A DNA stretch of 64,000 nucleotides, taken from the NCBI GenBank assembly GCA_030427145.1, contig JAUHWT010000010.1, positions 1 to 64,000 on the forward strand, read 5' to 3'. Shown here piece by piece: positions 1-8,716 of this stretch (position 1 is the stretch's first letter; each line of letters starts with the position of its first letter). The notes beneath the pieces are model-generated. The model had not been told where the DNA came from and searched no databases. It was given only the letters and a program-made list of their open reading frames with translations. The stretch is from Alphaproteobacteria bacterium. GTDB taxonomy: Bacteria > Pseudomonadota > Alphaproteobacteria > Rhodobacterales > Rhodobacteraceae. The translations under genes were made by a program, and so were the position numbers.

Positions 1-492
1 GTGCTGCAGCGCCGCCCCAACATGCAGCGCCACCAAAAACGCAATCGCCCAGCCACCATAATAGTGGACCGACTTCGCAACCTCAGCCAAAGCATCGGAA
101 CGCGGCACAAGTGAGGGAACAGCCAGCGCGTCCAGCGTCTCAATCGGAAAGCCCCCGCCCTTCACACGGATATAACCCGCAAGCGGCATCACCAGCAGAA
201 GAACGTAAAGCAGTCCGTGCGTCACATGCGCCACTCCCCTCTGCCATGCAGGCAAATGCAAAGGTGCAGGAGGTGCGGGATTGCGCCAGCGGTAGAGAAT
301 CCGCACGACAATAAGCAGCAGGAGAAGCACGCCCACATTCTTGTGGAACAGGAACAGCGCGTCCTGGACGGATGGGCTTATCCCCTCCCGCACCATATTG
401 AAGCCGGCGGGGATCATGGCCAGAACAAGAATGGCCATGATCCAGTGGAGCCAGCGGGCGGAAGCCGAAAAGGTGCCGGTCGGGTTTGCCAT
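1..492 (-). CDS. cytochrome b561 family protein (partial, C-terminus off the left edge)
   Basis: Reading the minus strand from an ATG at 492 gives 164 residues, starting MANPTGTFSASARWLHW, with no stop before the window edge. The protein is an integral inner-membrane b-type cytochrome. Hydrophobic helices lie at about residues 15-32, 48-65, 84-104 and 145-164. Histidines placed as expected for b561 haem ligands appear in RWLHW near the N-terminus, in the VTHG segment and in VHYYG and LHVGAALQH near the edge. Families of this kind pass electrons across the membrane from quinol or a soluble donor; the partner here is unknown. It is transcribed divergently from the CDP-alcohol phosphatidyltransferase gene. 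The family call is good; the subtype cannot be decided from a truncated gene. Confidence 0.85.
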   Translation of the reverse strand, partial: MANPTGTFSASARWLHWIMAILVLAMIPAGFNMVREGISPSVQDALFLFHKNVGVLLLLLIVVRILYRWRNPAPPAPLHLPAWQRGVAHVTHGLLYVLLLVMPLAGYIRVKGGGFPIETLDALAVPSLVPRSDALAEVAKSVHYYGGWAIAFLVALHVGAALQH

Positions 493-620
493 AAATGTAC
501 TGCCCCTCTATTCTTGGCCGTTGCCCTAAAGCCGGCGGACACATCAGGTCACTGAATGATGATTTGATTCCAATACCAGCTTGCAGGCAAGAGTGGATTT
601 TTTCGGGTTACACGCAATAC

Positions 621-1388
621 ATGGTGCTTTCAGTCAAACCTCCCCGGGCGGACGACGGATCCAACACACTGCCGCTGGCCGGTCTGAACCGTGCGATGAC
701 GCCGACGGTACAGTTCGCCGTGGTTGCCGTGCTGTCCGGACTGGCGTGTCTTCCGCTGGTGACCGGCGTTGGCGGCGAGCGGATGGCGACGGGCCTGGCC
801 GCTGGATCGCTACTATATGCCGCCGCTGTCCTGATTGCGATTTACGGCATCAGGTCAGGCTACCCGCACCCGGTGATCGGCTGGTGTAATACGGTGACGG
901 TCTTCCGGCTTGCCTTGGCCACGGTGTTGGCATCGTGGCTGTTTGCGATACCGTCGGGTCCCTGGGCCGTGTTTTTGGTTGCGGTGTTTGCTTTCGCCCT
1001 AGATGGCGTGGACGGGTGGCTCGCGCGCCGGCAGGACTGCGAATCACGGTTTGGCGCACGATTTGACATGGAGGTCGACTCGCTGCTCGCCCTGATCCTG
1101 GCGTTTCATGCCTGGGTCTCCGGCATGGTTGGTCCTTACGTAATAGTACTTGGCCTGCCCCACTATCTGTTCGTCGTGTTGCAGTATCCGATGCCCTGGC
1201 TGGCTGCTGATCTGCCGGAGCGGTTTTCGCGCAAGGTGGTTTGTGTGATCCAGATTGCGGTTCTGATTGCGCTCCTGTCTCCGGTTCTGTCAGGGCCCTG
1301 GCCGGACATCCTCGCGGGCATTGCCGTGTTGGCCCTGATATGGTCCTTCGCTGTTGATGTGATCTGGCTGAGGCGACACAGGTCATGA
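621..1388 (+). CDS. CDP-alcohol phosphatidyltransferase family protein
   Basis: 255-aa integral membrane enzyme of the CDP-alcohol phosphotransferase family, which joins a CDP-activated lipid or alcohol to an acceptor alcohol, releasing CMP. The signature is complete: D-G-V-D-G-W-L-A-R, then G-A-R-F-D-M-E-V-D, giving the DGxxAR...G...D...D aspartates that bind the metals and CDP. About six hydrophobic segments surround it. I chose the ATG at 621 because the in-frame extension upstream lacks family character; an ATG at 696 is also possible. The stop overlaps the next start (ATGA), so it is translationally coupled to the sulfatase-fold gene. The headgroup cannot be deduced. It is not obviously PgsA or Pss by length or context, and probably makes an accessory envelope lipid (inference). 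Confidence 0.85.
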   Translation: MVLSVKPPRADDGSNTLPLAGLNRAMTPTVQFAVVAVLSGLACLPLVTGVGGERMATGLAAGSLLYAAAVLIAIYGIRSGYPHPVIGWCNTVTVFRLALATVLASWLFAIPSGPWAVFLVAVFAFALDGVDGWLARRQDCESRFGARFDMEVDSLLALILAFHAWVSGMVGPYVIVLGLPHYLFVVLQYPMPWLAADLPERFSRKVVCVIQIAVLIALLSPVLSGPWPDILAGIAVLALIWSFAVDVIWLRRHRS

Positions 1389-3022
1389 GCCATAGCATTC
1401 TGCAAAGATCAGCGTCGTTGATCGCAGCGGCGGCGGTTCTGCACGTCGTTCTGATCCAGCCCAATCATCCGGCGGCGGCCACCTGGCAGGCGCTTCTGAT
1501 GTTTCCTCTGGAGTTGCCCGCTCTGCTTCTGACGCTTGTGGCTCTTGGTCGCAGCCGGGCGGCATGGGCGTTCCGCCTTGGCGTGACAACCTTCCTGGCC
1601 ATTTTGGCTGTGCTCAAAACGGCCGATTTCGTGAGTTTCAATGCCCTCTCCCGGAGCTTCAATCCCGTATCCGACATGTTTCTCGTCGATGCTTTCGTCA
1701 GGCTGCTGTTTGGCAGTTTCGGTCCTGTCCTGGCCGTCCTTTGCATCATCGGGGCCATACTCGCGGTTGTATTGGTGGCTACACTCATCTGGTGGGCGAC
1801 CGGTGTCTGGTCGAAGGTAAACCTCGGGGGAATACTCAAACGAGTTGCCGCTGCCGGTGCGGTGGTCGCGTCCGCGATAATGCTGTTTGACATTGGCGTC
1901 GCACGCGGGACCATCAGCGGATTGAGCAGTCCACCCGGGGCCGCTTTTACCGCACGCGTTGCCGTTGAACGTGTTTCGACCGCCCAAAAAACACTAAAAG
2001 AGTTGAAAAACTTCCGTATCGCGGCAGATGAGGATGTTTATGCCGGTCGGGAGGATCTGCTGGGCACTATCGCCCGGGATGTCGTTGTCATTTTCGTGGA
2101 AAGCTACGGCCGGGCGAGTTTTGACGTGCCGTTCTACGCCTCAAGCCATGTGGAGACCCTCAAAAGCTATGGCTCAAGTCTGGATGAGGTCGGTTTGGCC
2201 ACAAAATCGGGATGGCTGAAAGCGCCGACCTTTGGCGGGCAAAGCTGGCTTTCTCATGCGACTTTTGCCAACGGGCTGTGGGTGGACAATCAGGCGGGGT
2301 ACGGTGCGCTGCTGTCGAGTGACCGTGAGGGGTTGTTCCACCATGCCCGCAACAGCGGGTTTCGAACCGGTGCAGTCATGCCTCAAATTACCCTCGACTG
2401 GCCGGAATCGGCGCGGATGGGGTTTGACGAGGTTCTGGTCGCCGCGGACCTTGGGTATAAGGGTCTTCCGTTTAACTGGGTGACGATGCCCGATCAGTTT
2501 ACACTTTTGGCACTCGATACACTTCTTCGGGAAGCCGGCGACGAAAAAAGGCTTTTTGCGCAGGTGGCGCTGGCCTCTTCGCACGCGCCATGGGTGCCGG
2601 TTCCGCAACTGCTACCCTGGGATGAAGTTGGCGACGGCAGCGCGTTCAACGAAATGGCGGTGTCCGGTGATGCGCCGGAGGTGGTCTGGCGGGACCGGGA
2701 GCGGGTCCGGGACCAGTATCGTCTGGCCGTGGACTACTCGCTCAGCGCGGTGTTTGAATACGCGCTGCTGCATGCGGAGGAGCCACCGCTCCTGATCATC
2801 GTCGGTGACCACCAGGCCGCGGAGATGGTATCGATGGACACGCGGCGGGATGTGCCCATCCATGTGGTCGGGCCGAAACAATTGGTTGACCTCGTAGCGG
2901 AAATAGTGCCCACGGACGGCATTATTCCAGACAGGACCGCAGACGTATTGCCCATGAACCAGGTTCGCGACATCATTTTGAAAGCTTTTTCAGTCCAAAC
3001 GACTGCGGAGGTTTCACAATGA
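1385..3022 (+). CDS. membrane-anchored sulfatase/LtaS-like phosphotransferase or hydrolase
   Basis: 545-aa protein with an N-terminal membrane part (hydrophobic segments at about residues 10-30, 35-55, 60-80 and 105-130) followed by an alkaline-phosphatase-superfamily domain. Two metal-site motifs are visible: VVVIFVESYG near residue 240, where Glu corresponds to the LtaS metal ligand, and IIVGDHQAAE near residue 477, supplying Asp-His. The nucleophile is presumably Ser or Thr in the GGQSWLSHATF segment. Relatives transfer phosphoglycerol or phosphoethanolamine, or hydrolyse sulfate/phosphate esters, outside the inner membrane. It overlaps both neighbours by ATGA, tying it to the CDP-alcohol transferase and the LPG-synthase-TM gene. 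A headgroup-modifying role follows from context and is not proved. Confidence 0.8.
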   Translation: MSHSILQRSASLIAAAAVLHVVLIQPNHPAAATWQALLMFPLELPALLLTLVALGRSRAAWAFRLGVTTFLAILAVLKTADFVSFNALSRSFNPVSDMFLVDAFVRLLFGSFGPVLAVLCIIGAILAVVLVATLIWWATGVWSKVNLGGILKRVAAAGAVVASAIMLFDIGVARGTISGLSSPPGAAFTARVAVERVSTAQKTLKELKNFRIAADEDVYAGREDLLGTIARDVVVIFVESYGRASFDVPFYASSHVETLKSYGSSLDEVGLATKSGWLKAPTFGGQSWLSHATFANGLWVDNQAGYGALLSSDREGLFHHARNSGFRTGAVMPQITLDWPESARMGFDEVLVAADLGYKGLPFNWVTMPDQFTLLALDTLLREAGDEKRLFAQVALASSHAPWVPVPQLLPWDEVGDGSAFNEMAVSGDAPEVVWRDRERVRDQYRLAVDYSLSAVFEYALLHAEEPPLLIIVGDHQAAEMVSMDTRRDVPIHVVGPKQLVDLVAEIVPTDGIIPDRTADVLPMNQVRDIILKAFSVQTTAEVSQ

Positions 3023-3954
3023 ACGTGCCGGTTCTCGGGTCCCTGCCCGCCTACACGCTGCGTATCGCACAGGTCATTGTGCTTGGCGCGCTGGCCTGGC
3101 AGATCTGGCAGGTGGTCGATGGCGAAGAGGCCATTGCGGTTCTTACCAGCGCAAATCCCAACTGGCTGTTTGCCGCAGCGATGATGTTGACGCTCCAGAC
3201 GCTGTTGTCGGCGCAAAGATGGCGGATCACGGCCCAGCGCCTCGGCATTACCATTTCGCGTGGTGAGGCCATTCGCGAATATTACCTGGCGCAGGTCGTA
3301 AACCAGTCACTGCCCGGTGGCATGATTGGAGACGCGGGCCGGGCCGTGCGGTTTCGCAAGGAGGCTGGACTGTTGTCCTCAGGACAGGCGGTAATTTTTG
3401 AACGGCTCTCAGGGCAGATCGGGATGCTCCTGCTGCTGGTTTCGGGCCTTGTTTTGGCCACAGTTGTCCCAACGGGCTTCAGATGGCCGGAATGGCTGGT
3501 GTCGTCCATCGGTGTATCACTGGGCATTCTGGTGGCGGTCCTCGTCGGAACGTTTTTGCTGCTCCGCCTGCGGTTCAAATCCGTGGAAGCGTTGCGCAGA
3601 TTTGTGTCAGCCTTTGCCCATTCCGTGACCGCGCCCGGCATTCTGGCGCATCAGACCGGCCTGAGCGTTGGAACCGCGCTGTGCAATGTCCTTGCTTTCG
3701 CGTTCTGCGCGGCGGCGCTGGGGATTATCCTGCCAAAACTGGTTGTCCTGACGCTTGTGCCACTCATCCTTTTTGCGATGCTCATTCCCCTTTCCATCGG
3801 CGGCTGGGGCTTCCGCGAGGGTGCTGCCGTACTGCTCTTCCCGGTGATGGGAGCCACACCAGGCCAGGGACTAGCGACCAGTGTCGCCTTCGGTCTGATG
3901 TTTCTGCTCGCGGTCCTGCCTGGTGCGGTCATGACGCGATTTGGCAAAAACTAA
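3019..3954 (+). CDS. LPG-synthase-TM / UPF0104 (AglD-like) membrane protein
   Basis: 311-aa polytopic protein of the lysylphosphatidylglycerol-synthase transmembrane family (PF03706). Eight or so hydrophobic helices are visible, with the family-typical loop RWRITAQRLG, the segment NQSLPGGMIGDAGRAVR in the first half, and IPLSIGGWGFREGAA near residue 260. Only the membrane (flippase-like) half of MprF is present; there is no aminoacyltransferase domain. Stand-alone members are found beside glycosyltransferases and lipid-headgroup enzymes and are thought to move or handle lipid-linked products. The start overlaps the sulfatase-fold stop (ATGA). The 114-nt gap to the next gene could hold a separate promoter. 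Confidence 0.85.
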   Translation: MNVPVLGSLPAYTLRIAQVIVLGALAWQIWQVVDGEEAIAVLTSANPNWLFAAAMMLTLQTLLSAQRWRITAQRLGITISRGEAIREYYLAQVVNQSLPGGMIGDAGRAVRFRKEAGLLSSGQAVIFERLSGQIGMLLLLVSGLVLATVVPTGFRWPEWLVSSIGVSLGILVAVLVGTFLLLRLRFKSVEALRRFVSAFAHSVTAPGILAHQTGLSVGTALCNVLAFAFCAAALGIILPKLVVLTLVPLILFAMLIPLSIGGWGFREGAAVLLFPVMGATPGQGLATSVAFGLMFLLAVLPGAVMTRFGKN

Positions 3955-4068
3955 ACCGCACCTCGCCAAAATATCAGGGCTGCGGAACCTTTTTTGATTT
4001 GCCAGCGTTCGGGTGATGATGAAAAATCGTTAACACATTCGACAGGGCGGTTCAGGAAAGGAAAATCA

Positions 4069-5073
4069 GTGAACAAACTACAGGGGATTTCCCGCAGGCA
4101 CCTCCTTTCCGTGGGAGCGACCACCATGCTGGCTGGATCAGCCGGACTTCTCTCACCCCGCCGGGCCTTTGCGCAGAGCCAGGTCAGCCTGCAGCTCTCG
4201 TGGCTTCATTCGACCCAATTCGCAGGCAGCTATATTGCCCTAAAAAACGGCTGGTGGCAGGAAAATGGGCTGGAGGTCAGCCTCCTGCAGGGGGGCCCCA
4301 ACGCACCGGTGGAGCCTCCGGTTATCTCGGGCACGGCTCTCGTTGGCATCTCGGCTGCGGATTACACCGCAGCAGCGGTCGAGGAGGGTGCGCCGTTCAA
4401 AATCCTCGGCGTGGCGATGCAAAAAAACCCGTTCGCCATCGCGTCCCTTGCCGAAAATCCGGTCAACGAACCCAGCGATCTTGACGGCAAAAGAATCGGA
4501 ATGGCACTTGCCAACATGCCGGTTCTCGAAGCGCTCTGCCAGTTGAACGGTGTGGACATCAGCGCGATTGAGGTCATCCCAACCCAGTACTCACCCCAGC
4601 CGCTCGTGGCCGGCGAGGTGGACTGCCTGCTTTGTTGGGAAACGGATCTTCCCGTCGCCATGACCATCCAGGGTGTGGACAACGTAACGATGCTGATGGC
4701 CGATCATGGCTATTCGGTGCACTCCCAGACCTACATCGCAACCGAGGACAGCCTCGCAAATCGTCGCGAGGAAATCGTTGCTCTGATGTCCGGTGAGGTC
4801 CGAGGCTGGGAAAAATACCGCGAGGATACGGATGCGGCGACGGACCTGACCTTGGAGATGTTCCCCGACGCCGGCCTCGACGCGGAAACCCAGCGGTTGC
4901 AGGCAGAGCGTCAGGTGCCGCTGATGTTCTCCGATCTGACGGATGAAAACGGCTTCGGCTGGTGGACGGACGAGACCGTCGCGGCAAATATCGAAACGCT
5001 CGGGCTGCTTGGTCGGACGGTGACGCCGGATCTCTGGGACCGGTCGATCCTCGAAGAAGTTCACGGCGCCTGA
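4069..5073 (+). CDS. ABC transporter substrate-binding protein, NMT1/THI5-SsuA type, Tat-exported
   Basis: 334-aa periplasmic binding protein. I chose the GTG at 4069, preceded by AGGAAAGG, because it places a twin-arginine signal at the N-terminus (SRRHLLSVG, then a hydrophobic stretch and AFA-Q as likely cleavage site). The mature part opens with LQLSWLHSTQFAGSYIALKN and GWWQENGLEV, the hallmark of NMT1/THI5-like proteins that bind pyrimidines, sulfonates, nitrate or other small anions. Tat export implies folding in the cytoplasm before export. It is followed after 5 nt by its ATPase and then the permease. The substrate cannot be named; no TPP-riboswitch signature is visible upstream. Confidence 0.88.
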   Translation: MNKLQGISRRHLLSVGATTMLAGSAGLLSPRRAFAQSQVSLQLSWLHSTQFAGSYIALKNGWWQENGLEVSLLQGGPNAPVEPPVISGTALVGISAADYTAAAVEEGAPFKILGVAMQKNPFAIASLAENPVNEPSDLDGKRIGMALANMPVLEALCQLNGVDISAIEVIPTQYSPQPLVAGEVDCLLCWETDLPVAMTIQGVDNVTMLMADHGYSVHSQTYIATEDSLANRREEIVALMSGEVRGWEKYREDTDAATDLTLEMFPDAGLDAETQRLQAERQVPLMFSDLTDENGFGWWTDETVAANIETLGLLGRTVTPDLWDRSILEEVHGA

Positions 5074-5078
5074 GGCGT

Positions 5079-5858
5079 ATGTCAGTTCCCGTCACCTGCA
5101 CTGCGGCGTCGAAAACCTATCCTGGCGGGCTGACTGCGGTCAGCCCCGTGAATATCAGTTTAGCACCCGGCGCCACCACGGCTCTTGTAGGTCCGTCCGG
5201 GTGCGGCAAATCCACGCTGCTGCGCATGATCGCGGGGCTGGAAGAGCCAAGTACAGGCACAATCACGATCGACGGGCTGCCTCCATCCGAGATATCGCGG
5301 CGGGGCGATCTTTCCATCGCATTTCAGGATCCGTCCCTGCTGCCTTGGCGGAGCGTGCGTAAGAACATCGAACTGGCGCTCGATCTGGCGCGAAGACCGA
5401 AAGTCACCCAAGATATCGATGAACTGATCCAGCTGGTTGGGTTGGACGGATTTGCGGACACCAAACCCGCCGAACTCTCCGGCGGAATGCGTCAACGTGC
5501 CGCGATTGCGCGCGCGCTGGCAACCAAACCGGCCCTGCTCCTGCTTGATGAGCCGTTCGGCGCGGTGGATGAACTTACCCGGCAGCAACTGGCGGAGGAC
5601 CTACCGGCAATCTGGGAGGCGGGAGACACGACCACCCTCCTCGTCACGCATTCGGTCAGCGAGGCCGTGATGCTGTCCGACCGGATACTCGTTCTGTCGC
5701 CGCGTCCTGCCACAATCGCGGCCGATATCAAAATCGATCTGCCGCGCCCTAGACGGTCCGAATTTGCACGCCTGCCGGAATTCTCAGCCCATGTGGATGA
5801 GGTATTCGCATTTCTCTCCCAGGGAGTGCCCGGTTCGAGGGCAAAAGCGGCGCAATGA
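5079..5858 (+). CDS. ABC transporter ATP-binding protein (SsuB/TauB/NrtD type)
   Basis: 259-aa nucleotide-binding subunit. The start is the ATG at 5079 (MSVPVTCTAASKTYPGG), 5 nt after the binding-protein stop. Walker A is GPSGCGKST, the Q-loop is in AFQDPSLLPW, the signature is LSGGMRQRAAIARAL, Walker B is LLLLDEPFGAVDE, and the H-loop is in LLVTHSVSEAVML. The subfamily fits importers of sulfonate, nitrate, taurine or pyrimidine type. The stop overlaps the permease start by ATGA, so stoichiometric synthesis with the permease is likely. It energises uptake of whatever the Tat-exported binding protein captures. Confidence 0.92.
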   Translation: MSVPVTCTAASKTYPGGLTAVSPVNISLAPGATTALVGPSGCGKSTLLRMIAGLEEPSTGTITIDGLPPSEISRRGDLSIAFQDPSLLPWRSVRKNIELALDLARRPKVTQDIDELIQLVGLDGFADTKPAELSGGMRQRAAIARALATKPALLLLDEPFGAVDELTRQQLAEDLPAIWEAGDTTTLLVTHSVSEAVMLSDRILVLSPRPATIAADIKIDLPRPRRSEFARLPEFSAHVDEVFAFLSQGVPGSRAKAAQ

Positions 5859-7444
5859 GTACCGGCGCGTCAATCGCGACGCCGGGGGGTACAGGGTGGC
5901 AACCGCGGGTTGCAGCGATGGGTCCGGTTCTGCTGGTGATTGGCTGGGAGTTGGCGGCCCGCCTGCTGACGGACGCACATGTACTGGCGGCACCATCGGC
6001 AATACTCCTTTATCTCTATGAGAACGCGGGCCTGATGAGCCGCGCACTCGGCGTGACGCTGACCAACGCAGCCGTCGGATTTGTCCTGGGCAACACTGCA
6101 GCGATAGCATTAGCCGCGCTGGTCGCGATCTGGCCCGCCAGCGAAAGGACCGTTCGCGGTTTTGCACTGCTCATCTTTTGCCTGCCGCTGGTTGCTACCG
6201 GCCCGATACTGCGTGTGATTTTTGGGCCTGGCCCCTGGCCGCAAATCGTGCTGGCCGCACTTGCCGTTTACTACACGACCTTCGTGCCGCTTCTGGTTGG
6301 GTTGCGGGCCCTGCCGTCGAACTGGCTGGATCTGGTTTCGAGCTATGGTCGCGGCCGGTTGGCCGCACTGGTCCATGTACGCGCGAGGGCTGCCATTCCC
6401 TATCTGGTCGCGGGACTGCAGATTTCGGCCCCGGCGGCTTTCCTTGGGGCAATGGTCGGTGAGTTTACCGGTGCGGAACGGGGCATGGGGGTTTTGACGA
6501 TCAGGGCCATGCGCGGAATGAATGTCGAGATGACATGGGCGCTCGCCCTCGTTGCCACCGCCGTATCCGTGGGCTGGTACGTCGCAATAGGCGCGGTGGC
6601 GAAACGGTTTCTGGAGGACGAACCGCCCGTAATTCTGGCGGCGCCCAACTCGGAAACCTCCGGAGGCGGCTGGCGCCGTACAGTCGTACAACTGGTGTTC
6701 GTCTCACTGATGGTCCTGATTGCCTGGTGGGGTTTCCTCAAGGTATTGGGGCTGAACCCTTTTTTCGCCAAAGGCCCACTGGATGTGATCCAGGCCGTGA
6801 CAACCGCCTCTGATGCCGCGACGAACCGGGATACGCTTCTGACCGCGCTGGCTGAGACCTCAGTTTACCTTGTGCCAGGGTATATCGCGGGTCTGACAGT
6901 CGGCGCGATGCTTGCCATGCTGGTTGTGATGGTTCCGATGATCGCCGGCACGGCATTGCCCGTTGCGATTGCATTGCGCTCGGTTCCGATCATCACAACG
7001 GCGCCCCTGATCGTGCTCCTGCTCGGGCGTGGCGCTGCGGGAACCATAGTTCTGGTCGCCGTAATGGTATTTTTCCCCACCTTTGTCGCCTGCCTGCACG
7101 GTCTAAAACAGGCACCCGGTCGAATAACGGACGTGTTCGACGTATTCGCCGCCGGTCCGCTTCAGAAACTCGTTCGAATACGTATCCCTGCCATGCTCCC
7201 GGCCCTGTTTGCGGCGGCAAAGATCAATGTCCCGGCCTCCGTGCTTGCGGTCACAGTGGTTGAATGGCTGGCAACTGGAAACGGACTGGGTAGCGTGATG
7301 GCACTCAGCGCCTCCCTGTCGGATTACGACATGCTCTGGAGTGCGGTGGCCCTGGTCGCGATCCTGTCGGTACTGGGGTACGGGGCAGTTGGTCTGCTCG
7401 AACGCAGGGTCCTTGGAATTTACGCACCGGAACAGCTCAAATGA
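5855..7444 (+). CDS. fused double-domain ABC transporter permease
   Basis: 529 aa, about twice the usual length for this importer family (roughly 250 aa). The N-terminal half (residues 15-255) and the C-terminal half (280-525) are each a complete BPD_transp_1 permease with about six helices. Each has an EAA-like cytoplasmic loop, near residues 165-180 (SYGRGRLAALVHVRARAA) and 425-440 (AAGPLQKLVRIRIPA). The fusion replaces the homodimer normally made by one gene, so the two halves can specialise. It overlaps the ATPase upstream and the glycosyltransferase downstream, both by ATGA. Confidence 0.88.
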   Translation: MSTGASIATPGGTGWQPRVAAMGPVLLVIGWELAARLLTDAHVLAAPSAILLYLYENAGLMSRALGVTLTNAAVGFVLGNTAAIALAALVAIWPASERTVRGFALLIFCLPLVATGPILRVIFGPGPWPQIVLAALAVYYTTFVPLLVGLRALPSNWLDLVSSYGRGRLAALVHVRARAAIPYLVAGLQISAPAAFLGAMVGEFTGAERGMGVLTIRAMRGMNVEMTWALALVATAVSVGWYVAIGAVAKRFLEDEPPVILAAPNSETSGGGWRRTVVQLVFVSLMVLIAWWGFLKVLGLNPFFAKGPLDVIQAVTTASDAATNRDTLLTALAETSVYLVPGYIAGLTVGAMLAMLVVMVPMIAGTALPVAIALRSVPIITTAPLIVLLLGRGAAGTIVLVAVMVFFPTFVACLHGLKQAPGRITDVFDVFAAGPLQKLVRIRIPAMLPALFAAAKINVPASVLAVTVVEWLATGNGLGSVMALSASLSDYDMLWSAVALVAILSVLGYGAVGLLERRVLGIYAPEQLK

Positions 7445-8484
7445 CACCCAAAGCCGCAGCATTCGCCATCCCTGGCGATATCAACACAGTGACCGGGGGA
7501 TACATCTACGAGCGCCTGCTGCTGGAAAACCTGCGTAGGCTTGGACACGACGTGCAGCACCTTCAACTGGGTGACACGTTTCCGAACCCAAGCGCTGCTC
7601 ATACGTCCCAGGCAATTGAACAGCTCGCCGCAATTAATCCCAAGCGTCCCTTAATTCTCGATGGTCTGGTTTATGGGTCGATTGCTACGGATGGGCTGGC
7701 GAAAACCAAAGCACCGATCGTCGCGATGATCCACCACCCTTTGGCCCTTGAGACCGGTCTCGATGCGGACCAGCGCGAACATCTGTTTCGTACGGAGCGG
7801 GACAACCTCGCCCTCGCTACCCATGTTTTGGTTCCCAGCCCACACACCGCCCGGATTCTTGAGTCCGACTATTCGGTGCAGGCGGAGCGCATAACCATCG
7901 CGCCGCCGGGAACGGAAAAGCTTACGCGCAGGCGCGATCCGGTCTCCCCTCATCTGATCCTCTCAGTAGGCATTTTGCATCCGCGCAAGGGCCACGACAC
8001 ATTCCTGCGGGTGCTGTCCCGCATAAAGCAATTGAATTGGAGCGCCGTGATCGCGGGCGGAGCGCATCATCCGGGATATGAGGACGAATTGCGTCAATTG
8101 ATCCGGGATCTCGGTATTGGAGACAGGGTCCGACTTGCCGGAAAGGTCTCCGGCGAAGATCTTCAGACATTATACCGACAGGCTTCGGTGTTCGCTCTGG
8201 CGACACGGTATGAGGGGTACGGCATGGTGTTCGATGAGGCGCTGAGCTGGGGGCTGCCAATCGTGTCCTGCTCCACCGGTGCCGTACCGGACACCGTTCC
8301 GAAGGATGCGGGACTTCTCGTGCCAATAGACGATTCCGAACGGTTCGCCTTGGCTCTGGAGCAACTGCTGACGGATACTGATCTGAACACACGTATGGCT
8401 GACGCAGCGGCGACGCGGGGTGCCAGTCTCCCAACCTGGTCGGATACCGCGCGTATTGCCGGTCAGGTTTTGGACCGCCTGTAA
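7441..8484 (+). CDS. GT4-family glycosyltransferase
   Basis: 347-aa GT-B fold glycosyltransferase. The C-terminal nucleotide-sugar domain shows VGILHPRKGHDTFLRVL (family-typical after the hinge) and the E-x7-E motif in YEGYGMVFDEALSWGLP near residue 260. The N-terminal domain starts with a short beta strand and the G-D-I-N-T-V-T-G-G-Y loop, as in GT4 enzymes. No signal peptide or strong membrane helix is seen, so it is cytoplasmic or membrane-peripheral. It is coupled to the permease gene by a 4-nt overlap, an unusual partner for an importer; this suggests the transported solute and the sugar transfer belong to one process, perhaps with the lipid genes upstream (inference). Confidence 0.85.
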   Translation: MTPKAAAFAIPGDINTVTGGYIYERLLLENLRRLGHDVQHLQLGDTFPNPSAAHTSQAIEQLAAINPKRPLILDGLVYGSIATDGLAKTKAPIVAMIHHPLALETGLDADQREHLFRTERDNLALATHVLVPSPHTARILESDYSVQAERITIAPPGTEKLTRRRDPVSPHLILSVGILHPRKGHDTFLRVLSRIKQLNWSAVIAGGAHHPGYEDELRQLIRDLGIGDRVRLAGKVSGEDLQTLYRQASVFALATRYEGYGMVFDEALSWGLPIVSCSTGAVPDTVPKDAGLLVPIDDSERFALALEQLLTDTDLNTRMADAAATRGASLPTWSDTARIAGQVLDRL

Positions 8485-8573
8485 ACCAGACCAATTTTTC
8501 GGTCATCGAACACCATTATGCAGGCTGGATTAATCCGAAGCGTGCAACCGCCGTTGCGCAGTGGAGCGTTAAC

Positions 8574-8595
8574 AAGCCCTGCCGCCGGGGCTTTT
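8574..8595 (+). terminator. probable terminator after the transporter/glycosyltransferase operon
   Basis: Stem AAGCCC (8574-8579) pairs with GGGCTT (8588-8593) around an 8-nt GC-rich loop and runs into TTTT, 90 nt after the glycosyltransferase stop. The rest of the 230-nt gap is AT-rich and presumably carries the promoter of the histidine kinase gene. Confidence 0.55.
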
Positions 8596-8716
8596 CTGCC
8601 GCTGTTCAGCATCTTAATAAATTTTTAGCCGAAACATCTGTACTGTAAGCGTACCGCAATTATGGCCACGTTGCGACTGAGCACGGTCAGGCCCATTTTC
8701 TATCAAAGAGTTATTT

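Noticed and set aside
3955-4068. TPP riboswitch ahead of the THI5-like binding protein
   Set aside because: The conserved CTGAGA and downstream core boxes are absent and the gap is too short.
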